This document shows positions 1 through 9,862 of a stretch of 64,000 nt of DNA, piece after piece. The DNA is from Echinarachnius parma (Eukaryota; Echinodermata; Echinoidea; Clypeasteroida; Echinarachniidae), in NCBI GenBank assembly GCA_037951105.1, contig JBAMJV010003066.1:1-64000 (forward strand), read 5' to 3'. The notes beneath the pieces were generated by a model. It saw only the letters and a program-made list of their open reading frames with translations. It made no database searches and was not told the DNA's origin. The position numbers and the translations under genes are program-made. Within the stretch, counting starts at the first letter, position 1, and every line of letters begins with the position of its first letter.

Positions 1-520
1 TTTATTTTTCTCTTTATTTAGAGGGATAGTTGAGTATCAATTGATCAAACTTATTGTTAGTAACCAAAACCTGCACCATTACGGTACAAAGTAATAATTA
101 TAACGTAACCAAGCTCGAAAAGTATACACAATTACAAAACGAATGAGTAAAACCTGTGTTATCATTCAAAAAGAACTGTTACAACTCAAGAGGGCGCTAT
201 CTAACAAAAATCATTGGTTTGAACCTTTTTTCATACAAAATTGTTTGCTAAAATAATGATTCAATAGAGATATCGTCTTGACGACTTTTTAAAAACCGAT
301 TTAGATTTTAAATACTTAGTCTCCAAGCATTGTTTACAATTTTTCTAAAAAGTCTAAATATCGCTCGGTGTTTGCTGGTGAAAAACATGCAATAAAAAAC
401 AACGGTTTGATATAATTCTTATTCATTGCTATTTTTGTACTTACAGATCTAAAATACTTGTCTGGTAATAAGATGAACATTGAAGCTTTTCATATTTCAA
501 AGGATTTCCCAAATGAAATT
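1..520. other. AT-rich stretch with no recognisable gene
   Basis: I see no coding segment, transposon end or structured repeat here. It is AT-rich non-coding DNA at the window edge and could be intron or intergenic sequence. Confidence 0.5.
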
Positions 521-707
521 GAGTTATGAAAAAAGCGCTCCGTGCGAAGTCACACACGTGACCCATGCCATTTGACCTCTGACATTGAATAACATAATCC
601 TTATAAAATCTTTTATGTTAAGTCTGAAAGACTTCAACATATTCAAGTCACATACAAAGTAAAAATCATTATACCTCTTATACTTACTGAAATATAAGCA
701 TCCTATT

Positions 708-1581
708 TCAAATTTTTTCATGTTTTGGGTCACACACGTGACCAAGAATGGCCCTGATGATTCTTGCGAGACGACCCGTATAGAGGAGAAAAAGCAGGGG
801 GCCGCCAACTGACCCTTGTGGAACTCCACAGCTGAGAGAACTAGGAGTTGAACAGGTCCCATTGAATATCACCCTGTGTGCGGTCTTGAAGATATCACTT
901 GATCCATTGGATGACAGTGCCTGTGATGGAATAATCATTACTAAGTCGTTGTAGTAGCAAGGTGTAGTTGAGCCTCATTGCCCTTGTCAACGGCAAGGAG
1001 GAGATCGCTGAGCACTTTCAACAATGCATTTTCTGTTGAGTGGAGGCTGCGGTACGCTGACTGGTTTGCAGGAAGCAGATGATTACTGTCCACATGAAAC
1101 ATTAGCTGATTAACCACGATCCTTTCAAGGAGCTTGCTCATGAATGGCAGATTGGCAATTGCGGAGAATGTCGGTATCTAGGTTCGGTTTCTTCAACAGA
1201 GGGGAAACAAGAGATGTTTTAAATGGTATTGGAACTATAGGCCTACCCGATGACAATGATGTGTTGATGACGTTTGTTAGAACCAGAAGCAGTTCATCAA
1301 GGCAATCTTTGAGCAGCCAAGTTGGAAGACGATCAAGACTGCAAGATTTGGGTGGAGATAGCATGATAAGATGTCGAAGCTGAGCTTCAGTAACTGGCAT
1401 GCATAAACTCGCTCAGGTTGCAGTTAAAAGAATTCCCAGGAGCTTGGACGGGTAACTCCAAATGATTTACATCAGATGAAAAGGAAGACACAATATCATT
1501 GATTTTCTTCTTGAAGAATACACTGAACCTATTCGCCAGTTCAGAATCGGATGAATGTTCAGGGTTTAGAAAACTGGACAA
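708..1581 (-). pseudogene. CR1-like non-LTR retrotransposon reverse-transcriptase remnant
   Basis: Read on the minus strand from about 1581 down to 708, successive broken frames give reverse-transcriptase blocks in the correct order. These are a FFKKKINDI-type N-terminal helix (1387-1581), the CSLDRLPTWLLKDCLDELL block (1125-1400), SKLLERIVVNQLMFHVDSN followed by HLLPANQSAYRSLHSTENAL (941-1141), and SCGVPQGSV with GPLLFLLYT (708-938). That order is typical of CR1/Jockey-clade LINEs. Frames change near 1390, 1140 and 940. The stretch between STENALLKVLSDLLLAVDKGNEA and the GVPQGS block is far too short to hold the usual AFDTVDH catalytic segment, so an internal deletion removed it. The YxDD block is also absent. 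This is a dead, truncated copy; the clade call rests on motifs only. Confidence 0.85.
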
Positions 1582-1724
1582 AATAAATCAGAACCATTGA
1601 GTATTTTTTACAAAGTACATATAATAATTATGTGATTCATGTGCAATTCAACTGTGAAACTGCCAACCATGAAATCTATAAATATCATTTATCTTTCATA
1701 TTAAATTTGTTTTTTCATGTGCAG

Positions 1725-2018
1725 CCAACATCTACCCCCCATCGCTGTACGTCAACGGATCCATAACGACTGGGATCGGCTGCATTCAAGTGCTGGATAC
1801 GTCCTTCTTCACCGCCTTCAATCCTGACACCAACAGTTGTGATCTCACCTTCATTCCGGTCATCCCGCCAACCAATGGCGAGATTGTCAAGAACGACCTG
1901 GGGGCGCGACATTGTGATGGGGCCCCGCGACACATTCATGTATGCGGAGCTAGAGCACGGGAATGTCCGTTGCACACACAACCCCAAGAGTGATCTGCAT
2001 GGATATGTTACAATGAAG
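1725..2018 (+). pseudogene. Exon of an unrecognised gene with an apparent +1 frameshift
   Basis: A pyrimidine-rich tract and GCAG acceptor end at 1724, and an AAG|GTACAG donor follows 2018. From 1727 the frame reads NIYPPSLYVNGSITTGIGC and on to EIVKNDLG near 1907. Sensible coding then continues one frame over, as DIVMGPRDTFMYAELEHGN, then VRCTHNPKSDLHGYVTMK, ending phase 0 at the donor. The switch falls at a run of five G (about 1901-1905), and one G fewer would join the frames. Either this is a sequencing or assembly slip in a real gene, or the gene is decayed. The next exon (3156-3299) is in matching phase. I do not recognise the protein family: no signal peptide or membrane segment is visible. 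It could equally be a paralogue fragment like the ATRX pieces downstream. Confidence 0.55.
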
Positions 2019-2019
2019 G

Positions 2020-2198
2020 TACAGTCAAACCTGTCTATAGTGGCCACCCAAGGGAGACAAGAAATGTGGCCACTAGACAGGTGACCTCTATAGACAGGTT
2101 CAATTACACTGTTTTCTCTGCAAGGGATTACTTTGAGTGGCCACTATATGCAGGTTGGCTGCTATAGACAGGTGGCCGCTAAGACAGGTTTAACTGTA
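2020..2198. mobile_element. TA-flanked MITE with ~16 bp terminal inverted repeats
   Basis: The left end reads TACAGTCAAACCTGTCT and the right end is its near-perfect reverse complement, AGACAGGTTTAACTGTA, with TA at both edges. The interior carries several direct and inverted copies of TATAGACAGGT and GTGGCCAC. There is no coding capacity. TA targets and CAGT-type ends fit a Tc1/mariner-related miniature element. It begins one base after the GG of the preceding exon's splice donor, so its own terminal TACAG supplies the intronic donor bases. Confidence 0.75.
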
Positions 2199-2502
2199 TA
2201 TTGTATTTGGTAACAATTAATGATAATGATTAATTTTTACATAATTACAGGATTGATCTTACTTTATTTAAATTACTCCGGTCAGCAGTTGAAGGAATCC
2301 AGATTGAGCAGAACAGCATTTTGTATTTAAAAAAATGTCCATGAGGGTATGAGGATACATCAGATTTGTCCTGACCTGCCTTACAAACATTTTTAAAACT
2401 TATTTTTCTTCCCCTACTGAGCAACCATATGAAAAAATTGTGTAATTTCTTTTCATTGTTTTGGAGACAACTGGTGAGGGAAAAAAACTTCTAGCAATAC
2501 TG

Positions 2503-3086
2503 TACGAGGGGCGTTCAATAAGTTCATAGCCCAACCATGAACGAGGTTACCTAATGTTGTGTATGCAATGTTGCATCCTACACATGGTCAGTGGTGCAAA
2601 GCCAGGTCAGTTGTATTCTGTTTCTGATCTAGACAGGCTTTTATTGATGCAATGTTCATTAAAAGTCACTTGGAAAATGTTGGAAAATGAAGCAATCCAA
2701 GTTGATGAGAGACATATGGTGCTCGAGGACAATGTGCCTGCTCACAAGAGCCAGGTGACTTTTGAAAAGCTAATAACTGCGGAATTGGTTTGTTGATGAT
2801 TCCTCCTTATCCCCCAAACCTGGTATCGTTAGATCTCTTCTGACATATGAAGAAACAATCCCAAGATTGTGATTTTCAGGAGGATAATGAGACAAAATCT
2901 GCCAATATGTAGATTTTTGAAAGGTCTATAAGAGACATCTTCAAGGAGGCCCTTGAGGCCCTCAGGAAAAATGCAGAAAAGCTCTTGGCTGTACATCAGT
3001 ATTATATGGATGAAAGAACACCTGTATATATTAATCGATGTTGCACCTTGATTCCTTCAAGGTCGGGCTATTGAACGCCCCTCGTA
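2503..3086 (+). mobile_element. Internally deleted mariner-family transposon
   Basis: The left end is TACGAGGGGCGTTCAATA (2503 on). The right end, around 3069-3086, is its reverse complement, TATTGAACGCCCCTCGTA. A TA dinucleotide sits at each edge, as expected for mariner target duplication. Inside is a decayed transposase: EDNVPAHKS near 2730-2756 matches the second catalytic-D block of mariner DD34D transposases (usually HDNAPAH). A frameshifted PPNLVSLDLF/HMKK segment near 2812-2850 matches the third, and a C-terminal tail follows to 3060. At about 580 bp against ~1.3 kb for full elements, with frameshifts and stops, it cannot encode an active enzyme. The N-terminal DNA-binding part is missing. 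Confidence 0.88.
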
Positions 3087-3155
3087 TGTGAAAACACAAT
3101 CCATTAACACTGGGCAAGGAAACTGATCATTTGATAATCATAATTTTATTTCCAG

Positions 3156-3299
3156 GTCAGTGACCAAATGTTCTACTCTGAGCCCGAGGACATCGGCATC
3201 GTGATCGCATCTCCACACCCACCTTACATCACACGCAATGTACCCCTGGTCATCATCGAGGGCGAGATCGGCCAGCTGTCGACTGGTCAGCACCTACAG
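3156..3299 (+). CDS. Second exon of the unrecognised gene (48 codons)
   Basis: A TTTCCAG acceptor ends at 3155 and a CAG|GTAAGC donor follows 3299. The 144 bases are open in phase 0 and read VSDQMFYSEPEDIGIVIASP, then HPPYITRNVPLVIIEGEIGQ and LSTGQHLQ. Phase matches the exon ending at 2018, so the two would splice in frame, with the mariner and the MITE lying in the intron between them. Codons look used rather than random (GAGGACATCGGCATCGTGATC). I do not recognise the domain. No later exon can be linked with confidence, so the gene is partial here or ends as a fragment. Confidence 0.6.
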
Positions 3300-3929
3300 G
3301 TAAGCTTTGTCCAGATACTGGAAACATCGGTTTCATATTTATTCAACCTGTTTTTAGAATACTGTCAAACCTGTCCAATTTACATGTCAACTCCTTTCTA
3401 GGAAAAAATAAGAAAAGTGATCTGAATAAGAAGGCATAAGAAGTCATTTGGTAAGTGGTTGCCAGAGCAATATTAGGCTGTTTGTAGGTTTAAACAGTAC
3501 ATCACAAACAAAACAAAGTGGCAGAATAATTAGCAAATTGATTGCTGTCGCTGACACTGAAAGATGAAAAAGGTTACAATGAAATATGATATGATCTTTT
3601 ATTTGGTAGACAATAACGGCTAGCAATTATCAACATTATCAGTCGTAAAAGTTTCCCTAACTGTTGTTTAGCATTCAAGTTGTTTTTTGAATTTTGTGTT
3701 TCCTTATTTATTGTTTTATTTTATTTCACCAGGGAACCTTTACTCAGACAATAACAGTTATTTAGACGGTCCCTGAAATAAAAACAATACATCAAAGTAC
3801 AAAATATTTACAAAAAATGCTGGCATTATCTATTTATAAGTTTTTTTAACTTCCAGGTGTTCCTCCACTCTTCATATCCGTACCTTAAATTATGTTTTCT
3901 ATTGTTTGTGCCTGTTTTGTATGCCTCCG
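3300..3929. other. Intron or intergenic DNA without recognisable genes
   Basis: AT-rich DNA following a good splice donor, so at least its start is probably intron. I see no exon, inverted repeat or transposase fragment in it. Confidence 0.4.
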
Positions 3930-4470
3930 TAACGAAGTTGCAGGAGGCATTATGTTTTCGGATTGTCTGTCCGTCCGTCCGTACGTCCCGTTCTTGTGAT
4001 CCCGTTATCTCAAGAACGGATTGAGGGATTCTGACCAAACCTGATCCATGTATGTAACTTCGGAGGCTAATGATCTGATTAGATTTTGGGGTCATGAGGT
4101 CAAAGGTCGTAAATGCCTAAAAAATAGCTTGTGGTTGCTTTATCTCAAGAACGGCTTGACCGATTCTGACCAAACTTGGTACATGTATGTAACTTAGGGG
4201 GCCGATGAAGTGATTAGATTTTGGGATCATGAGGTCAAAGGTCAAAGGTCAAAGGTCGTAAATGCCTAAAAAATAGCTCGTGATCGCATTATCTCTAGAA
4301 CGGACTGACTGATTCTGACCAATCTTGGTACATGTATGTTCTTTGGAGAGCCAATTATGAACTGATTAGATTTTGGGGGTCATGAGTCAAACATCAAAGG
4401 TCATGGAGCTCATTATATATGCAAAAATAGCTTGTGTTCGCATTATCTCAAGAACCAATTGACGGATTGA
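3930..4470. repeat. Tandem repeat of ~135-152 bp, about 3.5 copies
   Basis: Each copy contains in order TTATCTCAAGAACGG, GATTCTGACCAA(A/T)C, TACATGTATGT, GATTAGATTTTGGGGTCATG, AGGTCAAAGGTC and TAAAAAATAGCT. Copy starts (ATCTCAAGAACGG or equivalent) lie near 4005, 4140, 4290 and 4443. AAAGGTC is itself reiterated in the second copy, and a (CCGT)n run at 3969-3984 precedes the array. Related modules that open with GGAGGCATTATGTTTTCGG are common interspersed sequence in marine genomes; that statement is from general knowledge, not checked here. Confidence 0.8.
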
Positions 4471-4620
4471 CGAAGATGGTGTGCTCATTGCGCTGATCAT
4501 TCTTCTTCCTGGTCGCTTGCTTGGTATTTCTTTGTATAGTTTCACACAGGTAGAAAGAAAACCACACAGCCAGCAGAGCAATCTGGCACTAACCCCCAAT
4601 CCTCTTATCTCTTCATTCTC

Positions 4621-4770
4621 TTCAGGAATCATCCACGCAGGGTATTCTACAGCTCGGGCTTGCATGCGAATGATCCTGTTGGACATCATTGATTGCATCC
4701 ACTACTTTCTCTATATCCACAAAGCGATGACCAACAGAGGCTCCTGTAGAAGACTTGACAATGTCTTCGA
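4621..4770. other. Possible exon-like fragment, function unknown
   Basis: Between a TTCTCTTCAG acceptor-like site near 4625 and a GAG|GTATGG donor-like site near 4770 the plus strand is open (GIIHAGYSTARACMRMILLD and on). The minus strand across the same bases is also open and looks more protein-like, with LEDIVKSSTGASVGHRFVDI then EKVVDAINDVQQDHS before a stop. One strand is probably a decayed coding or transposon fragment. I cannot decide which and recognise neither. Confidence 0.25.
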
Positions 4771-4870
4771 GGTATGGTGCCACTTCGTTCTACCTTGGCC
4801 TTAGGAGCATTACAGGAGATGAAGGTAAGACATCTGGCTCTTTTTGAGAGTAAGTCTCAAATCAGATTCA

Positions 4871-6594
4871 GCTTCGTGCATCTCTTGGGGTGACCTCTCT
4901 GAGCATCCATGCAGCCTGTTAGCTCCGTGTATCTCTTGGGGGTGATCTCTGAGCATCCATCTAGTCTGTGGGCTCCGTGCATCTCTTAGGATGACCTCTG
5001 AACATCCATGCAGCCTGTGGGCTCCGTGTTTCTCTTCGGGTGATCTCTCTGAGCATTCATGCAGTCTGTGGGCTCTGTGCATCTCTTGGGGTGACCTCTC
5101 TGAGCATCCATGCAGTCTGTGGGCTCCTTGCATCTCTTGGGGGTGACCTCTCTGAGTATACATGCAGCCCCTGGCTCCATGTATCTCTTGGGGTGACCTC
5201 TCTGAGCATCCATGCAGTCTGTGGGCCTCGTGCATCTCTTGGGGGTGACCTATCTGAGAATCCATGCAGTCTGTGGGCTTCGTGCATCTCTTGGGGTGAC
5301 CTCTCTGAGCATCCATGCAGCCTGTGGGCTCCGTGTATCTCTTGGGGTGACCTCTCTGAGCAGCCATGCAGTCTGTGGGCTCCATGCATCTCTTGGGGGT
5401 GACCTCTCTGTGCATCCATGCAGTCTGTGGGCTCCTTGCATCTCTCGGGGGTGACCTCTATGAGCATCCATGCAGTCTGTGGGCTTCATGCATCTCTTGG
5501 GGGTGACCTCTCTGAGCACCCATGCAGTCTTTGGGCTCCGTGCATCTCTTGGGGTGACTTCTCTGAGCATCCATGCAGTCTGTGGGCTTCGTGCATCTTT
5601 TGGGGTGACCTCTCTGAGCATCCATGCAGTCTGTGGGCTCCGTGCATCTCTTGAAGGTGACCTCTCTGAGCATCCATGCAGCCTATGGACTCCGTGTATC
5701 TCTTGGGGGTGACCTCTCTGAGCATCCATGCAGTCTTTGGGCTCCGTGCATCTCTTGGGGTGACTTCTCTGAGCATCCATGCAGTCTGTGGGCTCCGTGC
5801 ATCTCTTGGGGTGACCTCTCTGAGCATCCATTCAGTCTGTGGGCTTCATGCATCTCTTGGGGGTGACCTCTCTGAGCTTCCATGCAGACTGTGGGCTTCG
5901 TGCATCTCTAGGGGGAGATCCTTCTGAGCATCCATGCAGCCCGTGTGCTCCGTGTATCTCTTGGGGTGACCTCTTTGAGCATCCATGCAGTCTGTGGGCT
6001 CCGTGCATCTCTTGTGGGTGACCTCTCTGAGCATCCATGCAGTCTGGGCTTCGTGCATCTCTTGAGGGTGACCTCTGAGCATCCATGTAGTCTTTGTGCT
6101 CCGTGCATCTCTTGGGGGTGACCTCTCTGAGCATCCATGCAGTCTGTGGGCTTCGTGCATCTCTTGGGGGTGACCTCTCCGAGCATCCATGCAGTCTGTG
6201 GGCTCTGTGCATCTCTTGGGGTGACTTCTCTGAGCATCCATGCAGTCTGTGGGCTTCATGCATCTCTTGGGGGTGACCTATCTGAGCATCCATGCAGTCT
6301 GTGGGCTTCGTGCATCTCTAGGGGGAGATCCTTCTGAGCATCCATGCAGCCCGTGGGCTCTGTGTATCTCTTGGGGTGACCTCTTTGAGCATCCATGCAG
6401 TCTGTGGGCTTCGTGCATCTCAAGGGGGAGATCCTTCTGAGCATCCATGCAGCCTGTGGGCTCCGTGTATCTGTTGGGGTCACCTCTTTGAGCATCCATG
6501 CAGTCTGTGGGCTCCGTGCATCTCTTGGGGGTGACCTCTCTGAGCATCCATGCAGTCTGTGGGCTTCGTGCATCTCTTGGGGGTGACCTCTATG
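4871..6594. repeat. ~51 bp minisatellite, roughly 33 copies
   Basis: Successive copies of GAGCATCCATGCAG occur every 49-52 bases (4901, 4951, 5001, 5051, 5102, 5154, 5203 and on). Each is followed by a variant of TCTGTGGGCTCCGTGCATCT and CTTGGGGTGACCTCT. Period slippage is mostly one G more or less in the GGGG run, so the frame changes between copies. A 51-base period is 17 codons, so long repetitive reading frames (minus strand, MDAQRGHPKRCTEPTDC-like) appear on both strands. Variants are interspersed: GGGGGAGATCCTT replaces the usual block near 5911, 6330 and 6428. I read it as a non-coding VNTR. Confidence 0.92.
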
Positions 6595-6598
6595 AGAA

Positions 6599-6700
6599 GT
6601 GCAGACGAGGAGCAGTCTAGAGGAGCAGACGGAAGAGCAGACGGAAGTGCAGACGGAAGTGCAGACGGAAGTGCAGACGAGGAGCAGTCTAGAAGAGAAT
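6599..6700. repeat. 12 bp tandem repeat bracketed by a 24 bp direct repeat
   Basis: GCAGACGGAAGT or a close variant recurs four times. The block is framed by two copies of GCAGACGAGGAGCAGTCTAG (near 6601 and 6673). It directly abuts the 51 bp minisatellite. It reads ADGSADGSADEEQSR in the plus frame, which is most likely incidental. Confidence 0.8.
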
Positions 6701-7017
6701 ACAGAAGAAAGGTAACATCTTTAGTATTCCATTCCATCAGCAAGTTCACAAAAATAGGTTTTCAGAAAGAAAAAAAAATAATTGGAAAACGCATCACCAT
6801 TCTAAAGCATGCGTTCATGCGGTCTGAATTGAAAAAAATTGAAGCAGCACATTTGAGATCGATATGTATTATGTGTAAACAGGATATTGTTGGAGGCGAG
6901 CAAAGCTGTACTTTAACAGGATATTCATCAAAAAAGGTGATTTTGTGTGTATATTTCAATATGCATAGGGGCAATGTTTTTCTCTATATAAAAATTGACC
7001 AATTCTCTAACTCATAA
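6700..7017 (+). other. Open frame of unknown nature downstream of the minisatellite
   Basis: The plus frame from the 12 bp repeat stays open to a stop at 7015-7017 and contains KKIEAAHLRSICIMCKQDIV and a later CxxC-free tail. The single CIMC pair is not enough to call a zinc finger. Base composition is AT-rich like the surrounding non-coding DNA. I recognise no family, and chance openness is quite possible. Confidence 0.2.
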
Positions 7018-8378
7018 TGACCATATAATTTATTTTCTCATAGATAATGCTTTGAAATGACAAAGAGTTTTTCATTTTGGGGTCGATGTACTAGAGAGAC
7101 GATTAGCTTATACACGCTGGATGGAGTAGGCTGCTATGTATGTTGATATTTGTTTTTTTATTGGAGTGTTTGTGATTATTATATCAACAATTTGGCTCAC
7201 ACTAGAATACAAATTGATGACAATGCCTTCCTAAACACAATGAAATCATGTGAATACCACTTATAATACGGTTTTTGTTTCATTTTACACCACATTTGAC
7301 TATAGGTTCTGATCTACTGCTGATCGTGCTAACTAGAGCCTAGTGGCTGGCTGGAGCCTGGAACATATTCATGCAGTGACTCGACAGGAGTTCTGTATGT
7401 ATGCTAGCTGCACACCAACTAGCTAGGTATGTATAATGTGTGCTTCAATGATTGCACATTTTTTTCATAGCCAGAAATGTACTGGCAGTTGGTATACAGC
7501 TATATGGCTACAAGTTAGACGACCTCGGATTAGGACTAGAGAGCAGAGCCAGAGATGTCACACCAATTAAATGGAGTAGGCATCATTATGCCAAACTATT
7601 AATTCAGTCTTGGTGAGAATCCTGTATGTTACTGTGTTTTGCATATATTTGCAGGAACTTTCAGAGATACTGTGACTGGCTTTGAACACATAACCAGGTC
7701 GGACTAGCCACTTTTTTCTACACAGGGCCAGGCCAAGGCCCTAGGATAAGGCTAGGCCAAGCAAGTTTATGATCGCGTTCGGCAATGCATTTCTGAATGA
7801 CTGGTGTGTTGCATGTGTGTGTACCAGGGGGGGGGGGGGGCGAATTACTGTTTTGGTCGGTTTCAACTCCCCTTTTCAAATTTGTACAGGTCTCGAGACC
7901 ACAATTTATATAGGCATCTTGTCAGTAGAAAACGCCGCAGCTTTCATGGTCTTTCCTGATAGTCCGACTTTGTGTTGAAATCTCGATTAACATGCATTAG
8001 AAAGCTGAAACTGAACGCTTCAAGTCTTTTACAAAATAAAGACGAAGTCTTAAAACAAGTCTTAAATAGAGCACGATATCCAATGGCCATATTCATGAAA
8101 CCCTGATAAGCTAGTTGGTTGATCAAATTACAACTTATGAGGAGGGAGATATATTTGCTTTGTTATATTGGGGATCGTAATGACAAAATGTGCTTCCGTG
8201 TGATTCCCGCACCCGCACCCGCACCCGCACCCGAACCCCCATTCACCCCTATTAAGACCCTTGACTCCCCCCATAGGGTTTGCCCGGTTCAGCTTATGCT
8301 AACAATATTTTGATCATCTTGTATTTAAAAATAGCACACAATAAACTCAATAAAACGCATCATGAGGGGCCATCTACA
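7018..8378. other. Non-coding DNA with a 14-base poly(G) run and a (GCACCC)n tract
   Basis: I find no exon in this stretch. It holds a G14 run at 7827-7840 and about four GCACCC repeats at 8206-8233. From about 8132 (ACTTATGAGGAGGGAGAT) to 8380 it is closely repeated at 23703-23937. It is therefore the original upstream flank of the ATRX-derived modules. Confidence 0.7.
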
Positions 8379-8693
8379 AAGTATGTACGCAACATTTCTT
8401 GTCCGAAATTAAACCCCCTCCCCCTTTACGCACTATTTGTACTTGTTTGCATGTGCTTGAATGTAGTGTACCCACCCGTGTGAATCTCTTGCGACAGATG
8501 GAACTGTTACCATGACAGCCACGATTAATAAATTAGATCAGCTGAGTTGTTAGCTTGTTATCGGTATGGTTAGAAGTGCTTCTTGAATTACAATTTACAT
8601 GTAGCAACCCGATACGAAAATTTTAAACGGCTATTGTATTACAGGGCTTAGAGGCTCGTTGATTGGTCGATATGGTATTCGTCTTTGCTGCAG

Positions 8694-8813
8694 GTACAGT
8701 GATCATCCAGCCGGAAGCAGCCCCTGATGGTGAGGAGGACTGGTCCAGGAGCAAGGAGTTCAAGAAGCATTTTCACAAAGAGAGGAGAGAGAGGAGAGAT
8801 GCACAAGCTCAGA
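8694..8813 (+). pseudogene. ATRX exon A, N-terminal segment before ADD (M1 copy)
   Basis: A CTGCAG acceptor ends at 8693 and an A|GTAAGA donor follows 8813. The frame reads GTVIIQPEAAPDGEEDWSRS, then a basic KEFKKHFHKERRERRDAQAQ tail. Human ATRX has GTVIVQPE followed by an acidic stretch and SRSK at the same place relative to ADD. The exon begins after one base of a codon and ends after one base. That phase agrees with exon B starting GT GCA AGC AGT GAT in M8. This exon is open in all seven copies (M1-M7). It is the least damaged exon, although the frames around it are dead. Confidence 0.85.
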
Positions 8814-9190
8814 GTAAGACTCAGATTATTCTTCCTTACCTATGTAAATAAATTAAAATGAGCACAGAAAATAGGCTTCGACCTAGGGAATAGGGAATCA
8901 ACCAGAGACCTGCGGATTGCTAGACCGGTGCTCAATCATCGAGCCACAAAGACCCTTGAATTTGGGACGTTCTCATGAAACCCATGCTCGTATTGTCAGA
9001 ATTGGTATATAAGCTTTGGTCAGTTTCCTTTATGTTTTAATTTGATTTATTGTGATTTGGAAATCGCATTTCAAATTTAGAGATGCTGTTTATGTGCATA
9101 ATGGGAACAGGCAAATTTGTCTTTCATTACAAAAGTTTTCCAAACTGATTTTAAGTATTGCATTGTTTCTTTGTTGTTCCTCATGAATTG

Positions 9191-9307
9191 GTGCAAGCAG
9201 TGATCCTGTGGACTCGGTGTTCTGTACACAGCCTGCACAGAACAGGTCAATTCCTTTGACAAGAAAACCATCTTCTCTCACCCAGTGCTGTCTGTGTTAT
9301 ATGCTAG
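9191..9307 (+). pseudogene. ATRX exon B, first half of ADD (M1 copy, frameshifted)
   Basis: Reading across one 2-base shift gives SDPVDSVFC then TACTEQVNSFDKKTIFSHP, matching the CTACGQQVNHFQKDSIYRHP region of human ATRX ADD, including the first Cys-x2-Cys zinc ligands. The shift is an extra CA in TGTACACAGCC; M8 reads TGTAGAGCC and keeps the frame. Near the 3' end GTGTTATATGC has lost a G relative to GTGGTTATATGC in M8. The last codon before the GTAGG donor is TAG where ATRX has Lys. The acceptor AG has become TG. Confidence 0.85.
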
Positions 9308-9594
9308 GTAGGAAAAGTCTAAGAACTCGTTTTCATACATTTTTGTTTCATTTATAAATTTGAAATAAAAGAACATTTGTAGTATGATGCAAACTGAGAG
9401 TACCAGAAACTATAAGGGAAACATGAATAGCATATAGGTACACTACATAGGCCTGAAAATAGTGTTTAATTTGCATTATTACATTGTTAGCACTTATTGT
9501 AAAATTTTGAAATGTTTTAATGTTATTTTCTGAAATAAAATCTATGTTTGTCTGTTGAAAGATAACACTCATTTTGTTTGTCTTGCATTTGCAG

Positions 9595-9741
9595 CGCTGC
9601 ATGGAGTTCTACAACAGTAGAACAGTCCATGGATGCTTGATGATGAGGGCATAGAGGAGCAGTGCTGCGATGGTGTGGGGAGGGAGGCAACCTGACTTGC
9701 TGCGACACCTGCCCAAGGATCTTGTGCAAACCCTGCACGAG
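9595..9741 (+). pseudogene. ATRX exon C, second half of ADD (M1 copy, frameshifted)
   Basis: A TTTGCAG acceptor ends at 9594. The start reads RCMEFYNS. After a 5-base insertion (AGAACAGT expansion, absent in M7-M12) it matches WMLDDEGIEEQCR. An extra GA then breaks the frame just before the WCGEGGNLTCCDTCP segment, which corresponds to WCAEGGNLICCDFCH in human ATRX ADD. The sequence runs out at the CKPCTR zinc ligands. The remaining ADD and PHD parts are missing, and a decayed piece of exon D follows instead. Confidence 0.85.
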
Positions 9742-9800
9742 GTCGTACTCAGGGTCGACCCCTAGATCGACCCCGAGATTATCATGGTTGAAACATCCTC

Positions 9801-9830
9801 GTTATAACGAGGTTCTACTGTATCTTTGAT
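9801..9830. repeat. Palindrome CCTCGTTATAACGAGG, likely solo MITE end, recurring before exon D
   Basis: The perfect 16-base palindrome is followed by TTCTACTGTA just upstream of exon D and recurs in each module (M8 has TTATTAGGAGG instead). CAGTAGAACCTCGTTATAACG reads like a Tc1/mariner-type terminal sequence, but no partner end is found nearby. Function is unknown. Confidence 0.5.
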
Positions 9831-9862
9831 GATGTCTTTTTGTTATAAATTTGCCACCCTAG

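Noticed and set aside
4810-6573. Overlapping repetitive ORFs (MDAQRGHPKRCTEPTDC type) as genes
   Set aside because: A 51-base period gives stop-free frames on both strands. Frames are broken at random by one-base slips in the G run.
7769-7978. 69-codon ORF across the poly(G) run
   Set aside because: The frame depends on the exact length of a G14 tract and shows no family motif.
8663-8851. Small protein starting MVDMVFVFAAGTVII
   Set aside because: The first residues come from intron sequence, and a splice acceptor lies directly before GTACAGTG. Only the GTVIIQPE part matches ATRX.
9077-9281. Minus-strand ORFs over exon B as a separate small gene
   Set aside because: They are shadows of the ADD exon. 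The plus strand carries the recognisable zinc-finger motif.
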